The notes beneath the pieces are model-generated. The model was not told where the DNA came from. It ran no database searches and saw only the letters and a program-made list of their open reading frames with translations. The position numbers and the translations under genes are program-made. A stretch of DNA of 64,000 nucleotides from an uncultured Bacilli bacterium (GTDB lineage Bacteria > Bacillota_I > Bacilli_A > RF39 > UBA660): assembly GCA_934153675.1 (NCBI GenBank), contig CAKPFG010000005.1, forward strand, positions 7,580 through 71,579. The letters are read 5' to 3'. Each line of letters begins with the position of its first letter. Position 1 is the first letter of the stretch. Positions 53,421 to 63,439 of this stretch are shown here, one piece after another.

Positions 53421-54092
53421 CATTTCATTTACTTCACTTACTACACAGCTAGATCTTCCAACCATAAAACCAGACAAATTATCTATTTTATTTAATTCTT
53501 TTATATTATTAGAATTAACACTTCCACCATATATAACAGGTAAATTAAGAGACATACTTCGCAGCTGATTTTTGATAAAATCAACCATTTTTTTTATTTC
53601 TATAGGTTTAATAGCACTAGTACCTATAGCATAAATTGGTTCATAAGCTATTATTATATCATTAGATAAAATATCTTTTAAATCATTAGTAAGTTGATCT
53701 TTTATAAATTGCAACTTATCGCTTATATTTTTATCATCACCAATACAAAGTATAACTTTTAAATTATTAGCTAAAGCTGATTTTATTTGCAAATTGATAT
53801 CCTCATCTTTTAATTTAAAATACTTTCTACACTCACTATGTCCAACAATAGTATAATTTACACCCATTTTTTTAACCTGTCTAGCTGAAATACACCCAGT
53901 ATAAGCTCCAGAATCACTCGGGTAAATATTTTGAATAGCTATAGATTTATACTTATTTATAAAATATGGAATATATATAGATTCTGGTGATATTATCATA
54001 TTATCCTGATCTTTTACCATTTTTATATATTCTTTAACATCATCAATATCCATATACATTTTCATATTTAATACTAATAATTTATTTGTCAT
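53400..54092 (-). CDS. tpiA: Triosephosphate isomerase (short, divergent)
   Basis: 230 aa (usual ~250). Interconverts dihydroxyacetone phosphate and glyceraldehyde 3-phosphate. The active-site Lys is in VLNMKMYM (normally GNWKM), His in VGHSECRKYF and the catalytic Glu in AYEPIYAIGTSA; the phosphate loop YGGSVN is present. All three catalytic residues remain, so it is probably active although divergent and shorter. It overlaps the glycosyltransferase gene by 11 bp. Confidence 0.9.
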   Translation of the reverse strand: MTNKLLVLNMKMYMDIDDVKEYIKMVKDQDNMIISPESIYIPYFINKYKSIAIQNIYPSDSGAYTGCISARQVKKMGVNYTIVGHSECRKYFKLKDEDINLQIKSALANNLKVILCIGDDKNISDKLQFIKDQLTNDLKDILSNDIIIAYEPIYAIGTSAIKPIEIKKMVDFIKNQLRSMSLNLPVIYGGSVNSNNIKELNKIDNLSGFMVGRSSCVVSEVNEMKKVVSC

Positions 54093-55314
54093 GTAAACCT
54101 CTTTTCACAACATCATAAGCTCTTTTAAAAAAGCTTCTTTTAACATTTATATTTCTTCCTTTTAATGCTAATTCATAAACTTTAATCACACTTTTTGCAT
54201 AATTTTCATTTGAATATTTTAAAGCCGTTTGATACGCATTTTTTCCAATCAAAAGACATTTTTCCCTATCCTTCATAAGATTTTCTATTTTACTACGATA
54301 TTGTTTTTTGTCATTAAATAAATAACCATCATAATCATCTTTTATTACTGTATTAAAACTCTCATCATTCAAAGCAACAACTGCTAAAGATGAGGCCATT
54401 GCTTCAATTACTGTAAGTCCTTGAGTTTCAGTATGTGAAGCAGTGGAAAATACATTTGCCAAATTATAATAAACAGGCACCTCATTCCATGGAACTTTGC
54501 CAGTAAAAATAACATTTTTACCAAGTCTTTTAGCTTTTTTCTTTAATGAGTCTAAATCTGGACCAGAGCCAACTATCATTAATTTACACTTTTTATTTTT
54601 GCGAACTAAATATGATTGATTTTCAATTAAAAAATCAATACTTTTTTCTTGAGCAATTCTACCTACAAATAAAATTATAAAATCATCTTTATTTATCCCG
54701 TACTTATTTTTAATCTCCAATACTTTCTTTATATCTATATTTTCCTTATAAAAGCGTTCAATCTCAATTCCTGTTGGAATAATATGAATATTTCTATCAT
54801 ATTTATATTTATTTTTAAATAAATTATAAGTTTTAAATGTAGGAACTATTAATTCTGTAACTGTTTTATCACAATAAAATTTAGTAAAATATTCAACAAT
54901 TTTTTTACTTGTAGCATCAAAATGACCCTTAGTTATATAGTGAACATAATCTTCATACATAGTATGATAAGTATGAACTATTGGAATGTCTAACTGTCGA
55001 GCTATAATCCTAGCAAATGTCCCTATACCAAATTCAGTATGAGAATGAATAATATCTAAATTCCATTTTTTTATTTTATTAATTGCTTTAATAGGATATA
55101 TACCACTTAATCGATAATCATATATTCCAGTTGGAATTCCTGGAATTCTAATAACATTGCTATCACCAAAATCATAAGATAATATATCATTATTAACAGT
55201 AACAACATAAACATCATGTCCAATTTTTCTTAATGCATGTTCCAACATTAAAATACTTGTTGCCACTCCATTAATATGAGGTGAATATGTATCCGTAAAT
55301 AAACCTATACGCAT
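54082..55314 (-). CDS. GT4 glycosyltransferase, diacylglycerol glucosyltransferase-like
   Basis: 410 aa. GT4 (GT-B) fold: N-terminal IGLFTDTYSPHINGVATSI, HSHTEFGIGTFARI, HTYHTMYEDYVHY; C-terminal sugar-nucleotide motifs LFVGRIAQEKSIDFLI and SHTETQGLTVIEAMA (EX7E). It closely resembles Gram-positive diacylglycerol glucosyltransferases that make membrane glycolipids. Sits between tpiA and a flippase-like gene in an operon with pgk. A role in glycolipid or lipoteichoic-acid anchor synthesis is inferred from family. Confidence 0.8.
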   Translation of the reverse strand: MRIGLFTDTYSPHINGVATSILMLEHALRKIGHDVYVVTVNNDILSYDFGDSNVIRIPGIPTGIYDYRLSGIYPIKAINKIKKWNLDIIHSHTEFGIGTFARIIARQLDIPIVHTYHTMYEDYVHYITKGHFDATSKKIVEYFTKFYCDKTVTELIVPTFKTYNLFKNKYKYDRNIHIIPTGIEIERFYKENIDIKKVLEIKNKYGINKDDFIILFVGRIAQEKSIDFLIENQSYLVRKNKKCKLMIVGSGPDLDSLKKKAKRLGKNVIFTGKVPWNEVPVYYNLANVFSTASHTETQGLTVIEAMASSLAVVALNDESFNTVIKDDYDGYLFNDKKQYRSKIENLMKDREKCLLIGKNAYQTALKYSNENYAKSVIKVYELALKGRNINVKRSFFKRAYDVVKRGLHDK

Positions 55315-56313
55315 TTACTTTCTACCTCCTTTTATATTAAAAGCAATAGCACCAATTATCATTCCAAAATAATAAGTTATGAATCGCCATATAAGCATAG
55401 CTGCCGGTAGTATACCACCACTAACAAAGAAACCGTAAAACTTCATAAAACTATATTCAAGGCCTCCAGTTCCACCAGGGATAGGAACAAATGATCCTAT
55501 AAGCATAACATAACTTGAAGCAACTATTGCTGTAAAAATATTAACATTAAAATTCCCCATAGCAAATAATATAAACATAGGAATAATGTATAAAAACGAA
55601 AGAGCCAATAAATTAATTAATATCATAGAAATAAATAATTTTTTATCCCCAATCAATACTTTCGCACTTTTATGAAAATTATTAATGCTTTCATTCCATT
55701 TTTCTAATTTTACTTCTTTATTTTTAACTATTTTTAATTTTGTTAAAACATTAATTGCTATATTAATTAATTTCTTATTTATTTTTTTGCCAAAAGAAAC
55801 TACAAAACTAATAATAATCACTAATGTATTAATTAAAAAACCAAAGGTTATTAATTTAGTTAGCAAATCATTTCTTGGAAAAAAATGAAAAAGATAATTG
55901 CTAATTAAAGCTACAATTCCAAGAAATACTAAAGCAATTTGATAAACAATAAAATTTTCTAAAACGATACTTGTAGAAGTTGAAGATCTAATACCTTCTT
56001 TATTCAAATAATAAATTTGATAAGGTTGTCCACCCGTTGCAAAAGGTGTTACTGCATTAGCAAATTGCGTTCTTAAAATAAGTAAAAGTGATCTTTTATA
56101 TTTAAATTTATTTTTATGCCTCTTAGTAAAATAATAAAGTGGCAAACTTTTTAAGAAAAAATATATAACAACACATAATAATGCTACCATAAACCACTTA
56201 ATATCCATGCTAAATAATGTATCTATAATTTCTTTAAAATTATCTTTCAAGGAAAAATAAAGAACCATTATAGTAACAATTGCTAATAAACTATAATTTA
56301 ATATTTTTTTCAT
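55315..56313 (-). CDS. Flippase-like LPG_synthase_TM (YbhN/AglD-type) membrane protein
   Basis: 332 aa, about 8 membrane helices. The family signature NAVTPFATGGQPYQIYYL (~88) and PIPGGTGGLEYSFMKFYG (~285) are clear. This is the membrane domain of the LPG_synthase_TM superfamily without the catalytic C-terminal domain of MprF. It abuts the glycosyltransferase gene (one base apart) and likely works with it in lipid glycoconjugate handling. Confidence 0.82.
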   Translation of the reverse strand: MKKILNYSLLAIVTIMVLYFSLKDNFKEIIDTLFSMDIKWFMVALLCVVIYFFLKSLPLYYFTKRHKNKFKYKRSLLLILRTQFANAVTPFATGGQPYQIYYLNKEGIRSSTSTSIVLENFIVYQIALVFLGIVALISNYLFHFFPRNDLLTKLITFGFLINTLVIIISFVVSFGKKINKKLINIAINVLTKLKIVKNKEVKLEKWNESINNFHKSAKVLIGDKKLFISMILINLLALSFLYIIPMFILFAMGNFNVNIFTAIVASSYVMLIGSFVPIPGGTGGLEYSFMKFYGFFVSGGILPAAMLIWRFITYYFGMIIGAIAFNIKGGRK

Positions 56314-56321
56314 AACACTCC

Positions 56322-57497
56322 TTAATCATCAATAGATAAACTAGGTAATTTCTTCCCCTCTAATAACTCTAAAGAGGCCCCACCACCTGTTGAAATATGT
56401 TTAAACGCATTTTTATATCCAAAATTAATAGCTGCTGAAGCTGTATCACCACCACATATAATAGTATCACAAGAACTATTTTTTAATATTTCAAGCATAT
56501 TTTTAGTACCACGTGCAAAAGCATCATACTCATAGCACCCCAAAGTGCCATTCCATACAACCATATTACTATTTAATATGTATTTTTTAAATAATTCTAT
56601 TGTTTTAGGGCCAACATCAACACCTATATCAGAATTTTCAATTGAATCTATATCACAGGTTCTATATTCACAATTATCCTTAATTTCCTTACAAACAACT
56701 ACATCAAGTGGTAAAATAATTTTTTTTTGATACCTTTCCAATAAGTTTTTGCAATAATCATATGATTCATTATCTAATAAAGAAGAACCAACATTATACC
56801 CACAAGCCTCTAAAAAAGAATAACTCATTCCTCCACCAATTAATATATAATCACAACTATTTACTAAAGAATTAATAACACCAATTTTATCTTTAACTTT
56901 CGCCCCACCAAGTATAACCGTATAAGGCCTTTTAGGATTATTTTTAACTTTGGTTAATATATCAAGTTCCTTTTTCATTAAAAAGCCAATACCATGGGGT
57001 AAATTAGTAGCAATGCCTACATTAGAAGCATGCGATCTATGAGCTGTTGCAAATGCATCATTTATAAAGATATCTCCTAAACTAGCCCAATATTTACCAA
57101 GATTTATATCATTTGAAGATTCTAATTTACCATCTAAATCTAAAAAACGTGTATTTTCAACAAGAACAACATCACAATTAGACATATTATTAATAATATC
57201 CTCTAATTGCCTACCTATAGCAACAGGAGAAAAAATGACTTGTTTTTTTAACAGTTCACTTAATCTTGGAATAATTATTTTTAGTGAATTTTTACGCATA
57301 TCATCTATTGATTTTACCCTACCAAGATGAGAAAGTAAAATTACTTTTGCTTCTTTTTTAATTGCATATCTAATAGTATCCAAAGACATTATTATTCTAT
57401 TATCATCAAGTATTTTATTATCTTTAATAGGCACATTAAAATCAACTCTAATAATAACCTTTTTCCCCTTTAAATTAAAATCTTCAATAGTCTTCAT
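56322..57497 (-). CDS. pgk: Phosphoglycerate kinase
   Basis: 391 aa. Transfers phosphate between 1,3-bisphosphoglycerate and ADP. Motifs: KVIIRVDFNVPI at the start, the ENTRFLD region, RSHASNVG, LGGAKVKDK, the hinge and nucleotide loop GGDTASAAINFG and STGGGASLELLEGKKLP at the C-terminus. Start ATG 57497 has TAGAAAGGTG upstream. It is followed by the lipid genes and tpiA in one minus-strand run (57497 to 53400), so glycolytic and glycolipid genes share transcription. Confidence 0.97.
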   Translation of the reverse strand: MKTIEDFNLKGKKVIIRVDFNVPIKDNKILDDNRIIMSLDTIRYAIKKEAKVILLSHLGRVKSIDDMRKNSLKIIIPRLSELLKKQVIFSPVAIGRQLEDIINNMSNCDVVLVENTRFLDLDGKLESSNDINLGKYWASLGDIFINDAFATAHRSHASNVGIATNLPHGIGFLMKKELDILTKVKNNPKRPYTVILGGAKVKDKIGVINSLVNSCDYILIGGGMSYSFLEACGYNVGSSLLDNESYDYCKNLLERYQKKIILPLDVVVCKEIKDNCEYRTCDIDSIENSDIGVDVGPKTIELFKKYILNSNMVVWNGTLGCYEYDAFARGTKNMLEILKNSSCDTIICGGDTASAAINFGYKNAFKHISTGGGASLELLEGKKLPSLSIDD

Positions 57498-57560
57498 TTT
57501 ATCACCTTTCTACACGATATCATAAATATACCATTTATATTTATTATTTATAAATATTGG

Positions 57561-57893
57561 TTAGTTTTCTATGCTACACTCATCACTTAAGACATAGTCT
57601 TCATCAATATAACTAACAAAATCATATTGTATTCCATCAGCTATATCCTCCTTTAAATAATCATTATCAATTAAAGTTTTTATAGCTATACATTTATTAT
57701 CTTCATATTTATCAGGATTATCACTTATATATTTTTTAGCTGCTAATAAAATTATTTTTTCCGTATTACTTCTATTTTGATCCTCACTTTTTTTTATTTG
57801 TTTTACTATATTTGGAAAAGTTAACAAACATATTAATGATATTATAACCACCACTGCCATTAATTCAATTAAAGTAAAGGCTTTATTTTTCAT
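57561..57893 (-). CDS. Type IV prepilin/pseudopilin (ComGC-like)
   Basis: 110 aa with a classic prepilin leader: MKNKAFTLIELMAVVVIISL, Glu at +5 and a ~20-residue hydrophobic helix; the small soluble tail holds two cysteines (NKCIAIK, SDECSIEN) that could form a disulfide. It shares only the leader with the large variable prepilin family at 4106. It overlaps the phosphoesterase gene by 11 bp and has no other pilus genes nearby. Confidence 0.8.
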   Translation of the reverse strand: MKNKAFTLIELMAVVVIISLICLLTFPNIVKQIKKSEDQNRSNTEKIILLAAKKYISDNPDKYEDNKCIAIKTLIDNDYLKEDIADGIQYDFVSYIDEDYVLSDECSIEN

Positions 57894-58839
57894 ATTTATA
57901 TTCCTTACACAACAAATCTAACTCTTCTACCATCTTTAAAGCTTCTTTAAAATTATTAAGCCTAGCTCCAGACGCATAAATGTGCCCCCCACCATTAAAA
58001 TGAGATGCAACCTCATTTATAACAGGGCCTCTAGATCTTAATGAAGCTCTTACTAATTCGGTATTTTTATCATAAGCAAAGATTACCCATACTATAATTT
58101 CTTTTATATATGTTAAAAAATTTACAATATTAGTCATAGTAGCAGCATCAGTTTTTAATTTATCCAAAGTATCTTGATCTAACATTATATATCCTAATCC
58201 ATTATCTGTTATTTGAAGATTCATAATCACATAACTTTGTAATTTAATTTCATCAATTCCTCTTAAATACATAGGTTCATATAATTTTGTAATATCTATA
58301 TTAGTTTCTTTTATTAATCTAGAAACCAAAGAAAAAGTTTTGGCCGTTGTATAATAATACAAAAATCTATTAGTATCCCCTACTATCCCTATAAATAATT
58401 TTTCAGCAGCTTTCTTAGAAATTTTTAAAGGCGTTTTAAAAGCAAGTTCAATAATAAGTTGAGAAGCACTGCTTGATTTAGTATCAATAAGTTCTATATT
58501 ACAATACTTATCAACTAATGGATGATGATCTATTTTAATTCTATACTTAAATTTCATAGGATCAATACCATCTACTCTTTTAACATCCGGTGTGTCTAAA
58601 ACAATCAAAAGAGAATTATTATAAAGATCTGTCGAAAAATTATCAAGTTCCCCTATATATTTATGTTTACTAGCAGGAAGACCAACTACATAAACAGACT
58701 TATTGGGAAATGTATTTAAAATAAGTTCCTTAAGTCCAAAAGTACTACCTAAAGCATCAGGATCAGCACCTATATGTCTTGCAATTACAATACTATTATT
58801 TTTTTTTATTTCCTTGTATATTTTTTTATAGATATTCAT
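57883..58839 (-). CDS. DHH/DHHA1 phosphoesterase, NrnA-like
   Basis: 318 aa. DHH motifs: IARHIGADPDALGSTFGL, IVLDTP, KIDHHPLVDKY (the DHH) and GIVGDTNRF; the DHHA1 substrate motif GGGHIYASGARL is at the C-terminus. Matches NrnA (nanoRNase / pAp phosphatase). Start ATG 58839 follows GGATGG; the longer reading from 58869 is unsupported. Confidence 0.88.
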   Translation of the reverse strand: MNIYKKIYKEIKKNNSIVIARHIGADPDALGSTFGLKELILNTFPNKSVYVVGLPASKHKYIGELDNFSTDLYNNSLLIVLDTPDVKRVDGIDPMKFKYRIKIDHHPLVDKYCNIELIDTKSSSASQLIIELAFKTPLKISKKAAEKLFIGIVGDTNRFLYYYTTAKTFSLVSRLIKETNIDITKLYEPMYLRGIDEIKLQSYVIMNLQITDNGLGYIMLDQDTLDKLKTDAATMTNIVNFLTYIKEIIVWVIFAYDKNTELVRASLRSRGPVINEVASHFNGGGHIYASGARLNNFKEALKMVEELDLLCKEYKYEK

Positions 58840-58877
58840 ATTACCATCCAATCTATCACAATTATACAATAATTTTA

Positions 58878-58906
58878 CAAAAAAGAAAAGAAGGTATTAG
58901 CCTTCT
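58878..58906 (-). terminator. Terminator of ackA
   Basis: AGAAGG (58889-58894) and CCTTCT (58901-58906) pair across the last codons of ackA; on the minus strand TTTTCTTTTTTG follows. Confidence 0.75.
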
Positions 58907-60075
58907 ATTAAATTATACGTATCTGTAGCTATCATAACTTCCTCATCTGTTGGTACCATAAAACATTCTATTTTAGAATCAGATGATGATATTTTTGTAA
59001 ATTCATTTCTTTCTTTATTGGCAATTGGGTCTAATTTTGCACCCAAAGAAGAAATACTTTCAATAATTTGTTGTCTTGTAAGCGGAGATTTTTCCCCTAT
59101 ACCAGCTGTAAAACAAATAGCATCTACGCCATTTAAAAGAACATAATATCTTGCTATATAATTAACTACACTTCTAACAAACATTTTCTGAGCTAAAATA
59201 CATTTATGATCATTATTAGCAACACCATCTTCTATATCTCTAGAATCAACAATTCCACCTGTAATTCCTTTAAAGCCACTTTCTTTATTAATATATTGGT
59301 CAATATCCTTAGTTGATAAATCAAGTTTTTCCATAATATACGGAATAATTGAAGCATCTATATCACCACAACGAGTACCCATTATAATTCCAGCATTCGG
59401 TGTAAATCCCATTGATGTATCAACTACTTTTCCATCTTTTACAGCAGTAATACTACAACCACCACCTAAATGACAAATTATTAATTTTTTATTTTCATGA
59501 TAATACTTATTCATAAACTCAGTAATATATTTATGACTAGTTCCATGGGCACCATATTTTCTAACACCATAATTTAAATACCATTCATATGGTAAAGCAT
59601 ATAAATAAGTTTCCTCTGCCATTGTTTGATGAAATGCTGTATCAAATACAACAACGTGTTTAGCATCACTTATAACACTTTGAAATGCTTTAATACCAAC
59701 TAAAGCAGCTGGATTATGAAGTGGTGCTAAACTAGATAAATCAGCGATTTGTTTTATAACTTCATCTGTTACTAAAACACTTTTTTGAAATTTATCAGCA
59801 CCTTGTACGACCCTATGACCAATTCCTTTTATTTCACTTAAATCACTAACTATATCATTATCAATCAATACTTGAACCAAAATTTTAACAGCATCCGCAT
59901 GATTTTTAAATGAAGATACCTTTTTTGTTTTTTCTCCATTTATTTTATAACTATAAAAGCTATTATCAATACCTATCCTCTCAAAATTTCCAGAAATTAA
60001 AATTTTCTTTTCAGGCATTTCATACAATTGAAATTTCAAAGATGAACTACCACAATTAACAGCTAATATTTTCAT
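58897..60075 (-). CDS. ackA: Acetate kinase
   Basis: 392 aa, acetyl phosphate + ADP to acetate + ATP. Family signatures: VNCGSSSLKFQLYE at the start, GIGHRVVQGADKF, the FDTAFH loop, HLGGGCSITAVKDGK, TRCGDIDASI, and FTAGIGEKSPLTR near the end. ATP by acetate fermentation fits an anaerobe. Ends in a terminator that overlaps its stop. No phosphotransacetylase gene is in the window. Confidence 0.97.
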   Translation of the reverse strand: MKILAVNCGSSSLKFQLYEMPEKKILISGNFERIGIDNSFYSYKINGEKTKKVSSFKNHADAVKILVQVLIDNDIVSDLSEIKGIGHRVVQGADKFQKSVLVTDEVIKQIADLSSLAPLHNPAALVGIKAFQSVISDAKHVVVFDTAFHQTMAEETYLYALPYEWYLNYGVRKYGAHGTSHKYITEFMNKYYHENKKLIICHLGGGCSITAVKDGKVVDTSMGFTPNAGIIMGTRCGDIDASIIPYIMEKLDLSTKDIDQYINKESGFKGITGGIVDSRDIEDGVANNDHKCILAQKMFVRSVVNYIARYYVLLNGVDAICFTAGIGEKSPLTRQQIIESISSLGAKLDPIANKERNEFTKISSSDSKIECFMVPTDEEVMIATDTYNLIEG

Positions 60076-60083
60076 ATGTCCTC

Positions 60084-60617
60084 CTATAATTCATATTCTA
60101 TTATCCTCAAATTAGGAATATCTATTTTACTCATATCACCATCTAAAGGAATTTGACCTATACAATAATGAATTGCTCTTAGAATAGCACTATGAGATAC
60201 TACCAACACATTTTTATCACTATATTTACTTCTTATATCTTCTAAAAATTCAGAAACCCTTCCTAATAAATCTTGAACCTTTTCAATTCCATTATCAGAA
60301 GTATTTAAAAAGAAATTCCAACATTTAACTGTATCTACCAAATCAATAGATGCACCCTCACAAAGCCCCCAGTTTCTTTCTATTATTCTATCATCTATAT
60401 TAATAGGATATTTATCTCTAGTAATAATTCTAGCCGTATCTATCGCTCTTTTTAAGGGAGAAGAAATAACAACATCAATATTTAATTTATCTACTATAGG
60501 TATTAATTCTAAAGCCTTTTTTCTTCCATTTTCTGATAAATCACATTCAGTTTGACCTTGAATTAATCCATATTTATTTTTTAATGTTTCACCATGTCTT
60601 ACTACATATAAAACCAT
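60084..60617 (-). CDS. Histidine phosphatase family (phosphoglycerate mutase-like)
   Basis: 177 aa. Catalytic YVVRHGETLKNKYGLIQG with the phospho-His, SSPLKRAIDTARII, and the second histidine in LVVSHSAILRAIHY. Resembles broad-specificity PhoE/CobC-type phosphatases; the true phosphoglycerate mutase here is GpmI. Eight bp from ackA. Confidence 0.85.
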   Translation of the reverse strand: MVLYVVRHGETLKNKYGLIQGQTECDLSENGRKKALELIPIVDKLNIDVVISSPLKRAIDTARIITRDKYPINIDDRIIERNWGLCEGASIDLVDTVKCWNFFLNTSDNGIEKVQDLLGRVSEFLEDIRSKYSDKNVLVVSHSAILRAIHYCIGQIPLDGDMSKIDIPNLRIIEYEL

Positions 60618-60624
60618 AATTCAC

Positions 60625-62085
60625 CTAATCTTTATTTTTCATAAGTGGAAATAAAACAACATCTTTAATATTATTAGAATTTGTAAGCAATTGAACTATT
60701 CTATCAATACCCATACCCCACCCACTAATAGGTGGCATACCATATTCCATAGCTTTTATATAATCATAATCCATAGGCATAGCCTCTATATCGCCTTTTG
60801 CTTTTAATTCAGCTTGATGTTTCAATCTCTTTTCTTGTTCCATAGGATCTACAAGTTCTGAGTAAGCATTAATAATTTCCGCACCATTAATTACTAACTG
60901 AAATCTATCAGTAATATTTTTATTACTATCATTTGCACGAGCAAGTGGTGATAAATCAATTGGATGTTCAGTTAAAAAAACGGGATTTATAATATGAGGA
61001 CGTGCTACTTTTTTATATAATTGATCAACTAAAGAACCATAGCCTAAATTTTCAAGAGGTATTTCACTATCTATTTCAATATTATCCTCTTTTATTTTTG
61101 AAAGAAGACTTTCCTTATTACTATATATATTTAAATCTATATTACAATACTTAATCAATAAATCTCTAAAAGAAGTAATCTCCCAATCACCTGATAAATC
61201 TACTTTTTTATCTCCTACATATATATCTAATGTATTAAAAATACTTTTTATGACATTTTGTAATAACTCTCTTGTAATTTTCATATTATCTTTATAATTT
61301 AAATATGCACCATAACACTCTAACATCGTAAAATCTTGCAAATGTGTAGCATCCATTCCTTCATTTCTAAAACAACGTGCTATTTCAAATACCTTTGTAA
61401 ATCCCCCAACTACTGCTCTTTTTAAATATGTTTCAGGTGCAATTCTTAAATAAAGATCACTATCCATAGCATTATGATGAGTGACAAAAGGTTTAGCATT
61501 GGCTCCACTCGCCTTAGAAGATAAAATTGGAGTTTCTATCTCAATATAACCTAAATTATTTAAATAATTTCTAATTTCATGAATAAACTTACTACGAAAC
61601 AAAAACTTGCGTCTTGCATCTTCATTCATAATAAGATCTATATACCTTTCACGATATATTGTTTCGACATCCTCTAATCCATGAAATTTTTCTGGTAATG
61701 GTCTTAATGCTTTACCTAAAAACTTAAAAGAACTTGCTCTTACAGTTTTTTCTCCAGTATGAGTTGTAAAGACTTCCCCCTCAACACCAATAAAATCACC
61801 TATGTCTATATTGGATTTAAAAAAAGCATAATTCTCATCTCCAACACAGTCAAGTTTAATAGAAACTTGTATTCTTCCTTCTATATCAGCCAATGTTAAA
61901 AAAGACATTTTCCCCATTTTACGCATCAAAACAATACGTCCTGCAATTCTTACATTACAAGTGCCATCATCAAGATTTTTTGCATCCTTCAACGAATAAT
62001 TTACTTCGTACTTATCTGGATATGGATTTTGAATGTGTTCTAACTTTTCTCTTCTAACTAACTCTTGTTCACTAAATTCTCTCAA
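60625..62085 (-). CDS. lysS: Lysyl-tRNA synthetase, class II
   Basis: 486 aa. Charges tRNA-Lys. OB-fold anticodon-binding domain (VRIAGRIVLMRKMGKMSFLT) and class II motifs: motif 2 FRNEGMDATHLQDFTMLE, motif 3 PPISGWGMGIDRIVQLL. Start: TTG at 62085 (MREFSEQELVRREK) is spaced 9 nt from GAGAGG; the alternative TTG at 62094 touches the ribosome binding site. Followed by the histidine phosphatase 7 bp on. Confidence 0.95.
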   Translation of the reverse strand: MREFSEQELVRREKLEHIQNPYPDKYEVNYSLKDAKNLDDGTCNVRIAGRIVLMRKMGKMSFLTLADIEGRIQVSIKLDCVGDENYAFFKSNIDIGDFIGVEGEVFTTHTGEKTVRASSFKFLGKALRPLPEKFHGLEDVETIYRERYIDLIMNEDARRKFLFRSKFIHEIRNYLNNLGYIEIETPILSSKASGANAKPFVTHHNAMDSDLYLRIAPETYLKRAVVGGFTKVFEIARCFRNEGMDATHLQDFTMLECYGAYLNYKDNMKITRELLQNVIKSIFNTLDIYVGDKKVDLSGDWEITSFRDLLIKYCNIDLNIYSNKESLLSKIKEDNIEIDSEIPLENLGYGSLVDQLYKKVARPHIINPVFLTEHPIDLSPLARANDSNKNITDRFQLVINGAEIINAYSELVDPMEQEKRLKHQAELKAKGDIEAMPMDYDYIKAMEYGMPPISGWGMGIDRIVQLLTNSNNIKDVVLFPLMKNKD

Positions 62086-62118
62086 ACAAATCAACCTCTC
62101 TATAAAAAATTATATCAT

Positions 62119-63102
62119 TTATTTATTTTTATTGCAATTATCTAAATAGGAAGATAATAAATGTTTTATTTCATCCAAATTATTTGTTTTAAATATTTTC
62201 TGTTTCAAATCTTTTAAAGACGATTCTCCTTTTAAATAATTAGATATATGCATTCTAATTTCCAAAACAGCAGCCTTTTCACTTTTAGTTTTTAAAAGTA
62301 AATCTAAATGATAATTTATCATATCAATTCTATCCTTTAAACTAACAGAATAAGGCAATGTTGAATCTTTTAAATAATTCACACAATCTCTAATAAGCCA
62401 TGGATTTCCTATTATACCACGACCTATCATAATTGCATCACATTTTGTATAATCAAGCATATATTTAGCATCATAGCAACTTTTTATATCTCCATTTCCT
62501 ATAACTGGGATTCTAACATTTTCCTTAACACTTTTTATAATATCTAAATCAACTTTGCCACTGTATCCTTGATTTCTTGTTCTACCATGAACAGTTATAG
62601 CACTCGCTCCAGCCTTTTCTACAATTTTAGCAATTTCAACTGCATTAACATGTTCACTATCCCAACCACTTCTTATTTTAACAGTTACTGGTACATTAAC
62701 ATTGTCAACAACTGATTTTACTATTTCATACACCTTTTCAGGATTCTTCAAAAGTGCACTGCCGGCTTGTGTTTTTTGCGCAACCTTTGGGACAGGACAA
62801 CCCATATTAATATCTATTATATCAGGATGCATAGTACCTTCTATATATTTTGCAGCTTCTACAAATGAATCTTTACTATTACCAAAAATTTGTTGTGAAA
62901 TAGGTCTTTCATAATCAGTCATATAAAGCATATCAAGTGTTTTTTTATTTTTATAACAAACAGCTTTATCACTTACCATCTCAGCCACTATTAATCCACA
63001 CCCCATATTTTTAATAATAGTCCTATAAGCACTATTACTAATTCCAGCCATTGGAGCCATAACTACATTATTTTTTATTTTAACATTTCCAATTTGAAAC
63101 AT
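62119..63102 (-). CDS. dus: tRNA-dihydrouridine synthase
   Basis: 327 aa, FMN TIM barrel that reduces uridines in tRNA D-loops. Motifs: VVMAPMAGISNSAYR, DINMGCPVPKVAQKTQAGSA (the catalytic cysteine), TVKIRSGWDSEHVN, HGRTRNQGYSG and GRGIIGNPWLI. DusB-like subgroup. In Bacilli, dus often precedes lysS, as here. Confidence 0.95.
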   Translation of the reverse strand: MFQIGNVKIKNNVVMAPMAGISNSAYRTIIKNMGCGLIVAEMVSDKAVCYKNKKTLDMLYMTDYERPISQQIFGNSKDSFVEAAKYIEGTMHPDIIDINMGCPVPKVAQKTQAGSALLKNPEKVYEIVKSVVDNVNVPVTVKIRSGWDSEHVNAVEIAKIVEKAGASAITVHGRTRNQGYSGKVDLDIIKSVKENVRIPVIGNGDIKSCYDAKYMLDYTKCDAIMIGRGIIGNPWLIRDCVNYLKDSTLPYSVSLKDRIDMINYHLDLLLKTKSEKAAVLEIRMHISNYLKGESSLKDLKQKIFKTNNLDEIKHLLSSYLDNCNKNK

Positions 63103-63188
63103 ATAATCACCGCGTAATTGATTATACTAAAAAGGAGCAATTTTTTCAAGAAAAAAAACAAAACTACTTTAATATAAATACAATTTGT

Positions 63189-63439
63189 ATAAATAAAACT
63201 TTCAATAACCTATAAATCATTGAAAGTTCTTTTAAATATTAGTAAGGCTACTCCCTACATTATAAATAGCAAATTCTAATCACAGCAAAGCTATCTATCA
63301 CAATAATTTGTGAACAAATTATTATAAATTATTAAATATCATTTACAATATATTTTTAGCTTTTCCACTTTTTTAATTTCTGTTATCTTTTTGTTTAGAT
63401 AGCAGATTTTTTTATGGTTATAACAGGGCGCACAGAACC
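63189..63439. repeat. 243-bp repeat family, copy 3 (251 bp, more diverged)
   Basis: Same block order as the other copies: hairpin at 63198-63227 (one mismatch more), the AATAATTTGT palindrome and gene end GSVRPVITIKKSAI, with several substitutions and an 8-bp insertion. It fills the gap between dus and the prepilin-like gene; no other feature is seen there. Confidence 0.85.
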
